Made by a program: the position numbers and the translations under genes
Assembly: GCF_014204535.1 (NCBI RefSeq)
Contig: NZ_JACHLR010000001.1
Coordinates: 62,001 to 126,000 of the forward strand
Direction of reading: 5' to 3'
Origin: Novosphingobium chloroacetimidivorans
GTDB taxonomy: Bacteria; Pseudomonadota; Alphaproteobacteria; Sphingomonadales; Sphingomonadaceae
Length of the DNA stretch: 64,000 nucleotides
Shown here: in pieces, positions 10,401 to 17,811 of the stretch
How positions within the stretch are numbered: position 1 is the stretch's first letter
Layout: every line of letters starts with the position of its first letter
The notes under the pieces: model-generated
Seen by the model: only the letters and a program-made list of their open reading frames with translations
Database searches by the model: none
Told to the model about the DNA's origin: nothing

Positions 10401-11112
10401 CCTGATCGCGGCGCCCGACCTGCCGCTGTTCGCCGCTGCGGCGGCGCGGGACGAGGGGGCCGAGAAGGCGCTCACCAAACTGCCGCGCATGCCGTTGAGC
10501 GAGGAGGTGGTCGCCGATTACCAGACCCAGCGCCTCAGCCTGAAGGCACATCCCATGGCGTTCCTGCGCGCGAACCTGGCCGATCGCGGCTTCGTACGGG
10601 CCTGCGATCTGCGCAGCCGCAAGTTCCGCTCGATGGTGCAGGTCGCGGGCGTGGTGCTGATCCGCCAGCGGCCGGGCAGCGCCAAGGGCGTGTGCTTCAT
10701 CACTCTGGAGGACGAGACCGGCGTGGTGAATCTGGTGGTCTGGCCCGACCTCAAGGAAAAGCAGCGCCGCGTCGTCATGGGTGCGCGGCTGATGGAAGTG
10801 CGTGGCCGGGTCGAGTACGACGACGAGGTGATTCACGTCATCGCCGCGCACATGACCGATGCCACGCACGAATTGCACCGCCTGTCCGAGGATCTGCTGC
10901 CCGCCACGATCGCGCGCGCCGACCACTGCAACAATCCGCTGCCGAGCAAGTGGGGCCCTCGCGAGGATCTGCGCACGGGCAAGGATGACCCCTTCAAGCC
11001 GATCGAATACGACCAGTGGACGCCGCCCGGTCCCGGCAGTCGCGAGTGCGGGTTCCACCAAGGGCACCCGCGCGACGTGCGGGTCATCCCCAAGTCACGC
11101 GACTTCCACTGA
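7450..11112 (+). CDS. dnaE2: Error-prone DNA polymerase DnaE2 (C-family) carrying an in-frame palindromic insertion
   Basis: DnaE2 carries out translesion synthesis and damage-induced mutagenesis, usually with ImuA and ImuB. At 1,220 residues it is longer than the usual 1,050-1,100. Domains in order: PHP domain (about 28-240, starting VELGIASCFSFLRGASD), polymerase core with catalytic Asp in PDIDIDF (D435, D437) and LKVDVLALG (D586), helix-hairpin-helix region (about 908-965) and C-terminal OB fold (about 1035-1110). Part of the extra length is residues 860-904, encoded by a near-perfect palindrome at 10028-10161 that keeps the frame open. A LexA box lies just upstream. No imuA or imuB is adjacent. 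ATG at 7450 lacks a Shine-Dalgarno. Confidence 0.95.
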   Translation: MPEAPLTPDRRRIDIDPDTVEPPEPAPFVELGIASCFSFLRGASDAAQLVERAWQLGYDAIGIADVNSMAGVVRVHSQCKNVKLRPVIGCRIETVEGLVFLAYSRDRAAYGRLCRLISAGRMGTLSGEWQDKGICEISLQMLADHAEGVHLILVPPRDLKSEYEIAIPSNVVALSILEEVEDRTLTPFKAAWLDLVPHLTAQLPSMRHVAASYIYSGDDVARIDALDALAGRNALTILATNDVLYHEPTRRPLQDVMTAIRHKTTVAQAGWLLEPNAERHLKSPEEMAHLFARWPHAIAAARTLADDCEFSLEDLRYEYPEEICPTGLDHQAYLEQLTWLGAKDRFPKGMPQHVEETLVRELALIGSKELARYFLTIKDIVDFARSQEPPILCQGRGSAANSAVCYCLGITSVNPAEHALLFDRFISEERSEPPDIDIDFEHERREEVIQYVYKRYSRERAGLCATVIHYRPRMAIREVGKAMGLTQDVTAALARTVWGGWGTEIGQKHVQETGMDAGDPHLRRVLALTEQLIGMPRHLSQHVGGFILTQGPLTETVPIGNGAMPERTFIEWDKDDIDELGILKVDVLALGMLTCIRKCLDLLEDHHDRSLTLATVPREDPEVYAMLQKGDSLGVFQVESRAQMNMLPRLRPREFYDLVIQVAIVRPGPIQGDMVHPYLKRRRGGEVVQIPAPSPEHGPPDELTSIIGRTLGVPIFQEQAMKIALDAAKFSNKEANQLRKAMATFRSRGMVDVLQERMVGRMIERGYDPDFSERCFNQIKGFGEYGFPESHAASFAHLVYVSSWLKCHFPAAFGCALLNSQPMGFYAPAQIVRDVKEHGVAVLPSDVNGSDWDCTLEDFGPPRHGEGDNAQHGGGKSPQSPCLVESPLHHAAARRGPPPRAGEDKGRLDKHIALRLGLRQIDGFPEAAAARIVTARAEGGPFRDVTDLRERAGVSPALIERLAAADAFGSLGLSRRQALWESRSLIAAPDLPLFAAAAARDEGAEKALTKLPRMPLSEEVVADYQTQRLSLKAHPMAFLRANLADRGFVRACDLRSRKFRSMVQVAGVVLIRQRPGSAKGVCFITLEDETGVVNLVVWPDLKEKQRRVVMGARLMEVRGRVEYDDEVIHVIAAHMTDATHELHRLSEDLLPATIARADHCNNPLPSKWGPREDLRTGKDDPFKPIEYDQWTPPGPGSRECGFHQGHPRDVRVIPKSRDFH
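10028..10161. repeat. 134-bp palindromic (MITE/REP-like) element inserted in dnaE2
   Basis: The 26-bp ends (10028-10053 and 10136-10161) are inverted copies with one mismatch; the left begins GTCCTCCCCGGCACGGGG and the right ends CCCCGTGCCGGGGAGGAC. Symmetry continues inward (TGCGCAGC with CGCTGCGCG, GGTGGTGGGA with GTCCCCTCCACCAC) around a loop near 10080-10105. Elements with CTCCCC/GGGGAG ends and a CACCAC/GTGGTGG interior are frequent intergenic repeats in sphingomonads. Here it is translated into a Pro/Gly/His-rich segment between the polymerase core and the helix-hairpin-helix domain. Confidence 0.85.
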
Positions 11113-11171
11113 GCGTGTCGCCCCATCGGCCATTCGCCGCAGCCAAACTCCCCATCGCGGATTGATCGCGC

Positions 11172-11912
11172 ATGCGCTTTGCCCTCGATCGCTGGCTGCT
11201 CGCCGGACTGGTGCTGATCGCGGCGGTTGCCGGCGGTCGCGCCTGGCTGCGTGAGCATCCGTCCTATGATCCCTGGGCGCCGTTGCGCCTTGCCGATGCG
11301 CCGGGCGGATGGATGACCGACGGCAAGATCGCCAGCCTGCGCAGCGATCCCTCGGAGTGCCGCGCCTTCCTGCGCCGAAGCGGCATCGCCTTCACGCAGC
11401 TCGATCCGGTCGGAGAGGGATCGTGCCGCCGGGAGGACCGCCAGGTGCTTGCGGCCACCAATGCCGCACCGGGCGGTGCCACGCCCGGCCTCGCGCTGCG
11501 CCCGACGGGCGCACAGGCGACGTGCGCAGTCGACGCCGGGCTCGCGCGCTGGCTCCGCCACGGTGTCCAGCCTGCCGCCGAACGCATCCTGCGCACTCGA
11601 GTGGTCGCCCTGGAACACTATGGCACCAGCAACTGCCGTCGCATCGGTGGCGGCAGCAACGGCAACTGGAGCGAGCATGCCACCGGCAACGCGATCGACA
11701 TCGCCGCTTTCGTGCTGGACGACGGCCGCCGCATCGTCGTGCGGCCGGATTGGGTGGGCGATGATGATGCCGCCGATTTCCTCCACCAGGCACGCGATGC
11801 CGCATGCCTTGAGTTCGGCACCGTGCTTTCGCCCGATTACAACGCCGCGCATGCCGATCACCTGCACCTCGACCAGGCGCGAAGGTCGTTCGCCGGCGGG
11901 GTCTGCCGCTAA
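11172..11912 (+). CDS. Extensin-like protein with M15-peptidase-type metal site
   Basis: A 246-residue membrane-anchored or exported protein of the bacterial extensin-like C-terminal family. Residues 5-22 (LDRWLLAGLVLIAAVAGG) form one N-terminal hydrophobic segment. The C-terminal domain has SEHATGNAIDIAAF (H169, D176) and HADHLHLD (H227, H230, H232), the His/Asp zinc pattern of the VanY/D,D-peptidase (M15) fold, and four or more Cys that could form disulphides. A peptidoglycan-hydrolase-like role in the periplasm is inferred from the fold; the substrate is not shown. It lies 59 bases after dnaE2 and 196 bases before the two-component pair. Confidence 0.8.
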   Translation: MRFALDRWLLAGLVLIAAVAGGRAWLREHPSYDPWAPLRLADAPGGWMTDGKIASLRSDPSECRAFLRRSGIAFTQLDPVGEGSCRREDRQVLAATNAAPGGATPGLALRPTGAQATCAVDAGLARWLRHGVQPAAERILRTRVVALEHYGTSNCRRIGGGSNGNWSEHATGNAIDIAAFVLDDGRRIVVRPDWVGDDDAADFLHQARDAACLEFGTVLSPDYNAAHADHLHLDQARRSFAGGVCR

Positions 11913-11927
11913 ACTCTTGTTAAGAAA

Positions 11928-11980
11928 GTCACGCCGGGCAATGTTTCGTCACGCCGATGTAGGGTTGCCGACACATCGGC
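11928..11980. promoter_or_regulatory. Repeats upstream of the response-regulator gene
   Basis: Two copies of GTCACGCCG at 11928-11936 and 11948-11956, exactly 20 bases apart, then an inverted repeat GCCGATGT/ACATCGGC (11953-11960, 11973-11980). Same-face spacing upstream of an OmpR-type regulator suggests a possible autoregulatory site; not more than suggestive. Confidence 0.35.
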
Positions 11981-12108
11981 TACGCAGGTTTGGCGCTCCT
12001 TACAATGAAGGGGCGGGCTCTTGGGCCGCACGACCCAGCCAATCTGCTTGGAACCTGGGCAGGGTGTGGCTAGAACCCTCCGCAGCGCCAAAGGCTTATT
12101 CACACGCG

Positions 12109-12843
12109 ATGACTTCTCCGCAGACCATCCTCCTCGTCGAAGACGACGGCGCCTTGCGAACCCTTACTGCGCGTGCCTTGCGGCAAAGCGGCTTCCACGT
12201 CCTCACCGCCGCCACCGGCGCCGAGATGTGGATCACCCTGCGTGAGACCAGCGTCGACCTGATCGTGATGGACATCATGCTGCCGGGTACCAGCGGCCTG
12301 GACTTGTTCCGCCGTCTTCGGCGCGAGAGCGATATGCCGATCATCTTCGTCAGCGCGCGCAGCAGCGAGGAGGATCGCGTCCTGGGTCTGGAGCTGGGTG
12401 CCGACGACTACCTGGTCAAGCCGTTCAGCACGCGCGAGCTGGCGGCCCGGGTCAGCGCGGTCCTGCGCCGTGGCAACAACTCGCTGGACGGCGGCGCGGG
12501 TGAGGGCCTGCAGGAAGGTCGCGCGCCCGACACCATCACGTTCGATGGTTGGCAGGTTTCGCTCGCGCGGCGCGAGCTGCGATCCGCCAGCGGCGCCATC
12601 GTCGACCTGACGGGCGCCGAGTTCGACCTGCTGATCACCTTCCTGGGTTATCCGCAGCGGGTGCTCGGCCGCGAACGCCTGATGGAGCTTTCGCGTGCGC
12701 GTATCGGGGACAGTTCGGATCGCAGCATCGACGTGCTCGTCAGCCGCCTGCGCCGCAAGCTGCAGGCCGGCGGCTGCGAGCCACCGATCGTCACGGTTCG
12801 CGGCGTCGGGTACATGTTCAAGGCGGATGTGAAGCGCGGCTGA
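12109..12843 (+). CDS. OmpR-family response regulator
   Basis: A 244-residue DNA-binding regulator. Receiver domain (residues 6-118): acidic pocket VEDD, phospho-acceptor D55 in IVMDIMLPG, conserved K104 in YLVKPF. C-terminal winged helix (about 140-240): ELRSASGAIVDLTGAEFDLL, then RSIDVLVSRLRRK and the typical VRGVGYMF ending. ATG at 12109 starts the conserved ILLVEDD block; the frame continues upstream to 11449 but overlaps the extensin-like gene. Its stop overlaps the start of the sensor kinase gene by one base, so the two are translationally coupled. The signal and target genes cannot be told from the sequence. Confidence 0.93.
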   Translation: MTSPQTILLVEDDGALRTLTARALRQSGFHVLTAATGAEMWITLRETSVDLIVMDIMLPGTSGLDLFRRLRRESDMPIIFVSARSSEEDRVLGLELGADDYLVKPFSTRELAARVSAVLRRGNNSLDGGAGEGLQEGRAPDTITFDGWQVSLARRELRSASGAIVDLTGAEFDLLITFLGYPQRVLGRERLMELSRARIGDSSDRSIDVLVSRLRRKLQAGGCEPPIVTVRGVGYMFKADVKRG

Positions 12844-14168
12844 TGGGGGGCAGGATCGTCGCTTTGATCCGGCGGCTCGGCTTGCCGGAGCGCCTGCTGG
12901 CGGTCCTGATCCTGGTCCTCATCGTCGATTTCGCTGCCAGCTCGTTCCTGTTCGAGCGGGTGAACGCCTTCGAACTTCGACGCGACGATGCCGAGCGCAT
13001 TGCCGAGAACGTCGTCCTGGCGACCCGCACGCTGGAGCGCACGCCCAGGTCCGAACGGGTCCATGTGGCTGGAACGCTCAGCACCGGCCGGTTCCGGATG
13101 TCGCTGGTGCCGCCCGAGGCACGTGAACGCGGCTCGCTGGGCCTGGCCAACTTGCGCGCCCAGGTGGTGGAGATCGAGCCGGAGCTGGCACTGGGCGACA
13201 TCGAACTGCACCTCGAAGGCCTGCCGGGCCGCGGCAACATCGGCGGCTCGATCCGCCTGGCCGACCGCAGTGTCCTGCGTTTCCACACGCACGCCAATGC
13301 CGCCTGGAAGCTGACGCTGGGCCGGGTGATCAGCCTCGTGCTGCCGACGCTGCTGCTGATCGCGCTTGGCTGGGTGCTGCTGCGCGCAACGCTCAAGCCC
13401 CTGCGCAGCCTGATCGTCGCGACGCGCCAGCTTGGCGCCGGGCCGCCCAATCCCGTGCCCGAGCGCGGTCCGGACGAGTTGCGCAGCCTCATCCGCGCGC
13501 TCAACGAAATGCAGGAGCGCATCCACCACTCGCTCGCCGATCGCACCCAGACGATGCTGGCGATCGGCCATGATCTCAAGACGCCACTCTCGCGGATGCG
13601 GCTGCGCCTCGATGACGAAAGCATCGATCCCGAGGTGCGGGACGGGCTGAACCACGACATCGACGAGATGCGCATGCTGCTGGAATCGATCCAGGCCTAC
13701 GTCGAGAGCGACGGTCGATCGATCCAGGCCGAGCGCATCGACCTTGCCGTCATGGCCGAGACGCTGGTCGATGCCGCGTCCGATCATGGCGGCTTGGCAC
13801 GCTATTCCGGGCTGCCGAGCCTGGAGATCGTCGCCCGACCGGTCGCGATCAGACGGGCACTCTCCAACCTCATCGAGAACGCGCTGCACTATGGCGGCAA
13901 CGTGCACGTCCAGGTTCGTCGAGGGGGTGACGAAGCCGAGATCGTGATCGAGGACGACGGGCCGGGCATTCCGGAGGACCGCGTGGCAGAGGCGCTGCAG
14001 CCCTTCGTTCGGCTCGACACGGCACGAACGCGAGACACCGCCGGCATGGGTCTGGGTCTTGCCATCGTGCGCAAGTCCGTCAGGGCGGAAAACGGAACCC
14101 TCGAGCTGCGCAACCGCCCCGAAGGAGGCCTGCGAGCAACGATAAGGCTGCCGCTCCCATCCGCATAG
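12843..14168 (+). CDS. EnvZ-type sensor histidine kinase
   Basis: A 441-residue inner-membrane kinase, partner of the preceding regulator. Two transmembrane segments (about 17-37, LLAVLILVLIVDFAASSFLF, and 160-182, LVLPTLLLIALGWVLL) flank a periplasmic domain of roughly 120 residues. A HAMP linker follows, then the dimerisation box GHDLKTPLSRMRLRL with H243, the N box NLIENALHYG, G1 DDGPGIPE and G2 GMGLGLAI. All catalytic motifs are intact. The ATG overlaps the regulator stop (TGATG). About 155 bases without a gene follow before the carbonic anhydrase gene. Confidence 0.93.
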   Translation: MGGRIVALIRRLGLPERLLAVLILVLIVDFAASSFLFERVNAFELRRDDAERIAENVVLATRTLERTPRSERVHVAGTLSTGRFRMSLVPPEARERGSLGLANLRAQVVEIEPELALGDIELHLEGLPGRGNIGGSIRLADRSVLRFHTHANAAWKLTLGRVISLVLPTLLLIALGWVLLRATLKPLRSLIVATRQLGAGPPNPVPERGPDELRSLIRALNEMQERIHHSLADRTQTMLAIGHDLKTPLSRMRLRLDDESIDPEVRDGLNHDIDEMRMLLESIQAYVESDGRSIQAERIDLAVMAETLVDAASDHGGLARYSGLPSLEIVARPVAIRRALSNLIENALHYGGNVHVQVRRGGDEAEIVIEDDGPGIPEDRVAEALQPFVRLDTARTRDTAGMGLGLAIVRKSVRAENGTLELRNRPEGGLRATIRLPLPSA

Positions 14169-14324
14169 GCCTCGATCGGGTGTGCCGTTCGCGCGCTCGC
14201 CGCCGCACCGCAGCAAAACTTCGTCACGTTAGCGCGTGGAGACGGACACCATAGCGCCGTACCTCGTGGTGCATGACGCGATCCATGCGGGTTGCGCGAG
14301 AATCCACAAAGAAGGGTATCGCAC

Positions 14325-15014
14325 GTGAACGAGTTGATCGGCCGCGTCTTCAGCTTCGAGAAGACCACTTTCCCCGCCAGCAGCGAACTGTTCAAGAAGC
14401 TCACCACCCATGGGCAGGAGCCCAAGGCGCTGATGATTTCCTGCGCGGACTCGCGCATTGTCCCCGAGCAGATCATGCAGGCGGGCCCCGGCGACCTGTT
14501 CGTCTGCCGCAACGCCGGCAACATGGTTCCGCCTTATGCCACTCAGAACGGCGGCGTTACGTCGACTGTCGAGTACGCGGTGGTGGCGCTTGGCATCCGC
14601 GACATCATCGTCTGCGGTCACTCGGACTGCGGCGCGATGAAGGCGCTCAGCAATCCGGTCGGTCTGGATGCGATGCCCAACGTCGCTGCCTGGCTGAAGC
14701 ATGGCAGCGCGGCCGAGAACGTGGTGAGCACCTGCCAGCCCAATCTCAAGGAAGGTGAGCGCGTGCGCGCGGTCAGCCTGGAGAACGTAAACGCACAGCT
14801 CAATCATCTGCGCACGCACCCTTCGGTCGCGGCTGCGATGGCGCGGGGTGAGCTGGCGCTGCATGGCTGGTTCGTCGACATCCATGCGGGCCAGGTGCTC
14901 GCGCTCGATGGCGAGACGGGCGAGTTCGTGCCGCTTCGCGAGGACCGCGAGCTGCCGGTCGCCATCCCGGCACGTGCGCGCTCCGGCTATGTGATGGCTG
15001 AGGCCGCGGAATGA
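14325..15014 (+). CDS. Beta-class carbonic anhydrase (SulP-linked)
   Basis: Interconverts CO2 and bicarbonate in the cytoplasm. The 229-residue product has the beta-class zinc ligands C40 and D42 (ISCADSR), H99 and C102 (CGHSDCG). The start is GTG at 14325, preceded by GAAGGG at the right distance; upstream in-frame codons to 14292 do not look conserved. The stop overlaps the ATG of the SulP transporter gene by four bases (ATGA), so the two proteins are made together. This suggests the pair imports and equilibrates bicarbonate, though sulphate or another anion is possible for the transporter. A second beta carbonic anhydrase lies at 30.6-31.3 kb. Confidence 0.94.
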   Translation: MNELIGRVFSFEKTTFPASSELFKKLTTHGQEPKALMISCADSRIVPEQIMQAGPGDLFVCRNAGNMVPPYATQNGGVTSTVEYAVVALGIRDIIVCGHSDCGAMKALSNPVGLDAMPNVAAWLKHGSAAENVVSTCQPNLKEGERVRAVSLENVNAQLNHLRTHPSVAAAMARGELALHGWFVDIHAGQVLALDGETGEFVPLREDRELPVAIPARARSGYVMAEAAE

Positions 15015-16555
15015 CACCCGCCCATACCAGCGGCACGGCCGAGGAGCGCACCGGGCCCTTCGCCCACCTGACGCGGGACTTCACGGCCTCGATCGTCGTG
15101 TTCCTGGTGGCAATGCCGCTGTGCATGGGCATCGCGATCGCCTCGGGCGTGCCGCCCGAGCGCGGCCTGGTGACGGGCATCATCGGCGGCATCGTCGTCG
15201 GTCTGCTTGCTGGGTCTCCGCTTCAGGTCAGCGGCCCGGCCGCCGGCCTTGCCGTCATCGTCTTCGAGTTCGTGCGCGAGCATGGCATCGAAGCGCTGGG
15301 CCCCGTGCTGCTGCTCGCCGGTGTGCTGCAGCTCGTGGCGGGATGGCTCAAGATGGGCGGGTTGTTCCGCGCCATCAGCCCGGCGGTGGTCCACGGCATG
15401 CTCGCCGGCATCGGCGCGCTGATCGTGATCGGCCAGTTCCACATCCTGTTCGACAAGAAGCCCATGTCTAGCGGCTTGCAGAACATGGCGGCGATGCCCG
15501 AGCGCGTGCTCGGGCTCAACTTCGCCGATGTGGCCGCAACCGAACTGGCGCTTGGCCTGGGCGTGCTGACGATCGTGGTCATGCTCGGCTGGGAGAAGCT
15601 GCGGCCCAAGTCGCTGTCGCTCGTTCCCGGCGCGCTCCTGGGCGTGCTGGCGGCGACCGCCGTTGCCTGGTCGATGGGGCTGGGCGTGGCGCGGATCGAG
15701 GTCCCCGCCTCGCTCGCTGCTGCCTTCGCTTTGCCGACGAGCTCCGCGTGGCTCGCGCCACTCGCCAACCCCGCGCTGCTGGTCGCCGCCGTGGCCATCG
15801 CGTTCATCGCCAGTGCCGAGACGCTTCTTTCGGCGGCGGCAGTGGATCGCATGCACGACGGCGTGCGCACCAACTACAACAAGGAACTGCGGGCGCAGGG
15901 CATCGGCAACTTCCTGTGCGGTGCCTTCGGTGCCCTGCCGATGACCGGCGTGATCGTCCGCAGCTCGGCCAACGTGCAGGCCGGTGCACGGACCCGACTT
16001 TCCGCCGTGCTGCACGGTGTGTGGATCCTCGGCTTCGTCGCGCTGTTGCCCTGGCTCCTGCGGGAAGTCCCGATGGCGGCCCTGGGCGGCGTGCTGGTCG
16101 TGACCGGCTGGCGGCTGGTCAGCCTCAAGCACGTGCAGCACCTGTTCAAGGCGCACGGTCCTTTGCCGGCGGTAATCTGGACGGTGACGTTCGTGCTGGT
16201 GGTGACCACAGACCTGTTGACCGGCGTGCTGGTCGGCCTCGCTCTTTCGCTGGTCGAAGTCCTGCCGCACATCCGCGACATCCGCTTGAAGGTGCACGAG
16301 CACGAAGACAACGGTGCGTACCGTGTCGAACTGGCGGGAGCCGCGACGTTCCTCGGTTTGACCAGGCTCAATGCGGTCCTGGAAAACCAGCCGGCGGATC
16401 GCTCCGTCCACCTGGACCTGGACAGGGTCAAGGCCATGGATCACACCACGGCGGAAACCTTGACCGAATGGATCAACCGTCGTCGCCACATTGGCCATAA
16501 TGACCGGATCACGGGCCCGGCCGATGTCCTTCGACCACTTCCGGTCGCATCTTGA
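15011..16555 (+). CDS. SulP-family anion transporter with STAS domain
   Basis: A 514-residue inner-membrane transporter. The N-terminal 400 residues hold about 12 hydrophobic segments, starting FTASIVVFLVAMPLCMGIAIASG, with the SulP features GLVTGIIGGIVVGLLAGSPLQVSGP-like (split over residues 48-75) and GNFLCGAFGALPMTG. The C-terminal 90 residues are a STAS-like domain (EDNGAYRVELAGAATFLGL, HLDLDRVKAMDHTTAETL). Neighbourhood and family knowledge suggest bicarbonate uptake: SulP proteins fused or coupled to carbonic anhydrases are known bicarbonate transporters. It starts within the stop codon of the carbonic anhydrase gene. Confidence 0.92.
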   Translation: MTPAHTSGTAEERTGPFAHLTRDFTASIVVFLVAMPLCMGIAIASGVPPERGLVTGIIGGIVVGLLAGSPLQVSGPAAGLAVIVFEFVREHGIEALGPVLLLAGVLQLVAGWLKMGGLFRAISPAVVHGMLAGIGALIVIGQFHILFDKKPMSSGLQNMAAMPERVLGLNFADVAATELALGLGVLTIVVMLGWEKLRPKSLSLVPGALLGVLAATAVAWSMGLGVARIEVPASLAAAFALPTSSAWLAPLANPALLVAAVAIAFIASAETLLSAAAVDRMHDGVRTNYNKELRAQGIGNFLCGAFGALPMTGVIVRSSANVQAGARTRLSAVLHGVWILGFVALLPWLLREVPMAALGGVLVVTGWRLVSLKHVQHLFKAHGPLPAVIWTVTFVLVVTTDLLTGVLVGLALSLVEVLPHIRDIRLKVHEHEDNGAYRVELAGAATFLGLTRLNAVLENQPADRSVHLDLDRVKAMDHTTAETLTEWINRRRHIGHNDRITGPADVLRPLPVAS

Positions 16556-16599
16556 GTAACTTGGCCGGCGTACACCCTCACACCGCGGCTTGAACTCAG

Positions 16600-16627
16600 G
16601 GCGGGTCCACAGCGGCCCGCCTGATAT
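16600..16627 (+). terminator. Weak terminator after the SulP gene
   Basis: GGCGGG (16600-16605) pairs with CCCGCC (16616-16621) and is followed by TGATATTTTT. Short stem with a partly interrupted T-run. Confidence 0.4.
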
Positions 16628-16806
16628 TTTTGCAACACTCTTCGCAGATGCGAAGAACACGAGCCATTTGCCGCGTATTGCAATTGATCTGTGACTTGCG
16701 ACGCTATAGAAATACTGCACTGCAGCGAAACGAGCCGGCCACGTAGCCATGGCTCGGCGCTGTAGCGCAGGACGGAACGCCGAACGAAACATGAGGGTGT
16801 TCCACT

Positions 16807-17667
16807 ATGAAAATGCGTCTTCTGGCCACTGCGGCCGGCTTTGCCGCCGCGATCCTCGCGACCGCCACTCCCGCTTCAGCCCAGGAAGAACCGGCCAAGC
16901 CTGTCACGGTAACCGGCAGCGTCGGCATCGTCAGCGAGTACCGCTTCCGCGGCGTTTCGCAGAGCGACAGGGAACTTGCTGTCCAGGGCGGCATCACCGT
17001 CAGCCATGAGAGCGGTTTCTACGTCGGCACCTGGGGTTCGAACCTGTCGGGCTGGGGTACCTTCGGCGGCGCCAACATGGAGCTCGACCTGATCGCCGGC
17101 TTCAAGGCTCCGATCGGCGAGGGTGCGACGATCGACGTCGGCGCGACCTGGTACATGTATCCGGGCGGCTTCGACAACACCGACTTCATCGAGCCTTACG
17201 CCAAGCTGTCGGGCACCACCGGCCCGCTTTCGCTCACCGCTGGCGTTGCCTATGCGCCCAAGCAGGAAGCGCTCGGCGCCTGGTACGCCACCGGCCTCGA
17301 CGCGGCAAACGGCGTCTACACCGATCCGGGCGACAAGAACTACAACCTCTACCTCTGGGGCGATGCCGCCGCCGGGATCCCCGACACCGGCCTGACCGTG
17401 AAGGCGCACATCGGCTACTCGAAGGGCAACAAGGGCCTCGGGCCGTTCGCAACCTCCGTCGCGCCCACCGGCGAGTACTGGGATTGGCTGATCGGCGCCG
17501 ACTATGTCATCCCCGGCACTCCGCTGACGCTCGGCGTCGCCTACATCGACACCGACATCGGCAAGGGCGAGTCCGCCTATCTGCAGCCCAGCTTCTCGCG
17601 CGGCCAGGACGGCACCGGCTCGATCGCCGGATCGACCATCATCGGATCGCTCACCGCCGCGTTCTGA
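16807..17667 (+). CDS. TorF-family putative porin
   Basis: A 286-residue outer-membrane beta-barrel of the TorF/Gcw_chp family (TIGR02001-type). Residues 1-25 are a signal peptide ending ASAQE. The mature start VTVTGSVGIVSEYRFRGVSQSD is diagnostic for the family, followed by amphipathic strands with alternating aromatic residues (GFYVGTWGSNLSGWG, YDTDIG-like turns) and a C-terminal Phe, the barrel-assembly signal. The substrate is unknown; relatives are annotated only as putative porins. The ATG at 16807 has no strong Shine-Dalgarno (GGGTGTTCCACT precedes it). A strong terminator follows. Expression is probably from a promoter with TATAGA near 16705. Confidence 0.9.
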   Translation: MKMRLLATAAGFAAAILATATPASAQEEPAKPVTVTGSVGIVSEYRFRGVSQSDRELAVQGGITVSHESGFYVGTWGSNLSGWGTFGGANMELDLIAGFKAPIGEGATIDVGATWYMYPGGFDNTDFIEPYAKLSGTTGPLSLTAGVAYAPKQEALGAWYATGLDAANGVYTDPGDKNYNLYLWGDAAAGIPDTGLTVKAHIGYSKGNKGLGPFATSVAPTGEYWDWLIGADYVIPGTPLTLGVAYIDTDIGKGESAYLQPSFSRGQDGTGSIAGSTIIGSLTAAF

Positions 17668-17675
17668 TCAAATGG

Positions 17676-17709
17676 GGGGCCGGCATTCGCTGCCGGCCCC
17701 GCCTTTTTC
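17676..17709 (+). terminator. Rho-independent terminator of the TorF porin gene
   Basis: A perfect 10-bp stem GGGGCCGGCA/TGCCGGCCCC (17676-17685, 17691-17700) with loop TTCGC, followed by GCCTTTTT. Confidence 0.9.
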
Positions 17710-17783
17710 GGGTCCGCCCGGAGCCAATCGGGAAGCATCTACGAAATTGTCGCGGTGACTAGCGAGGGTCTTCGCTGCCGAAA

Positions 17784-17807
17784 CCGGACCCGGGTCGAGC
17801 CCGGATC
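17784..17807. repeat. Palindromic repeat (family 1, degenerate) in a convergent gap
   Basis: CCGGACCCGGG-TCGAG-CCCGGATC, the family-1 core with one substitution, in reverse orientation compared with 1411-1431. It lies four bases before the 3' end of the minus-strand gene at 17812. Confidence 0.65.
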
Positions 17808-17811
17808 ATCG

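Noticed and set aside
9763-11067. 434-residue open frame antisense to the dnaE2 3' end
   Set aside because: Includes the antisense of the palindromic element; no recognisable domain.
12648-14216. 522-residue open frame antisense to the sensor kinase
   Set aside because: Shadow frame; the kinase motifs are all on the plus strand.
14987-16792. 601-residue open frame antisense to the SulP gene
   Set aside because: Low-complexity, Arg/His/Gln-rich shadow; the plus-strand transporter has all expected motifs.
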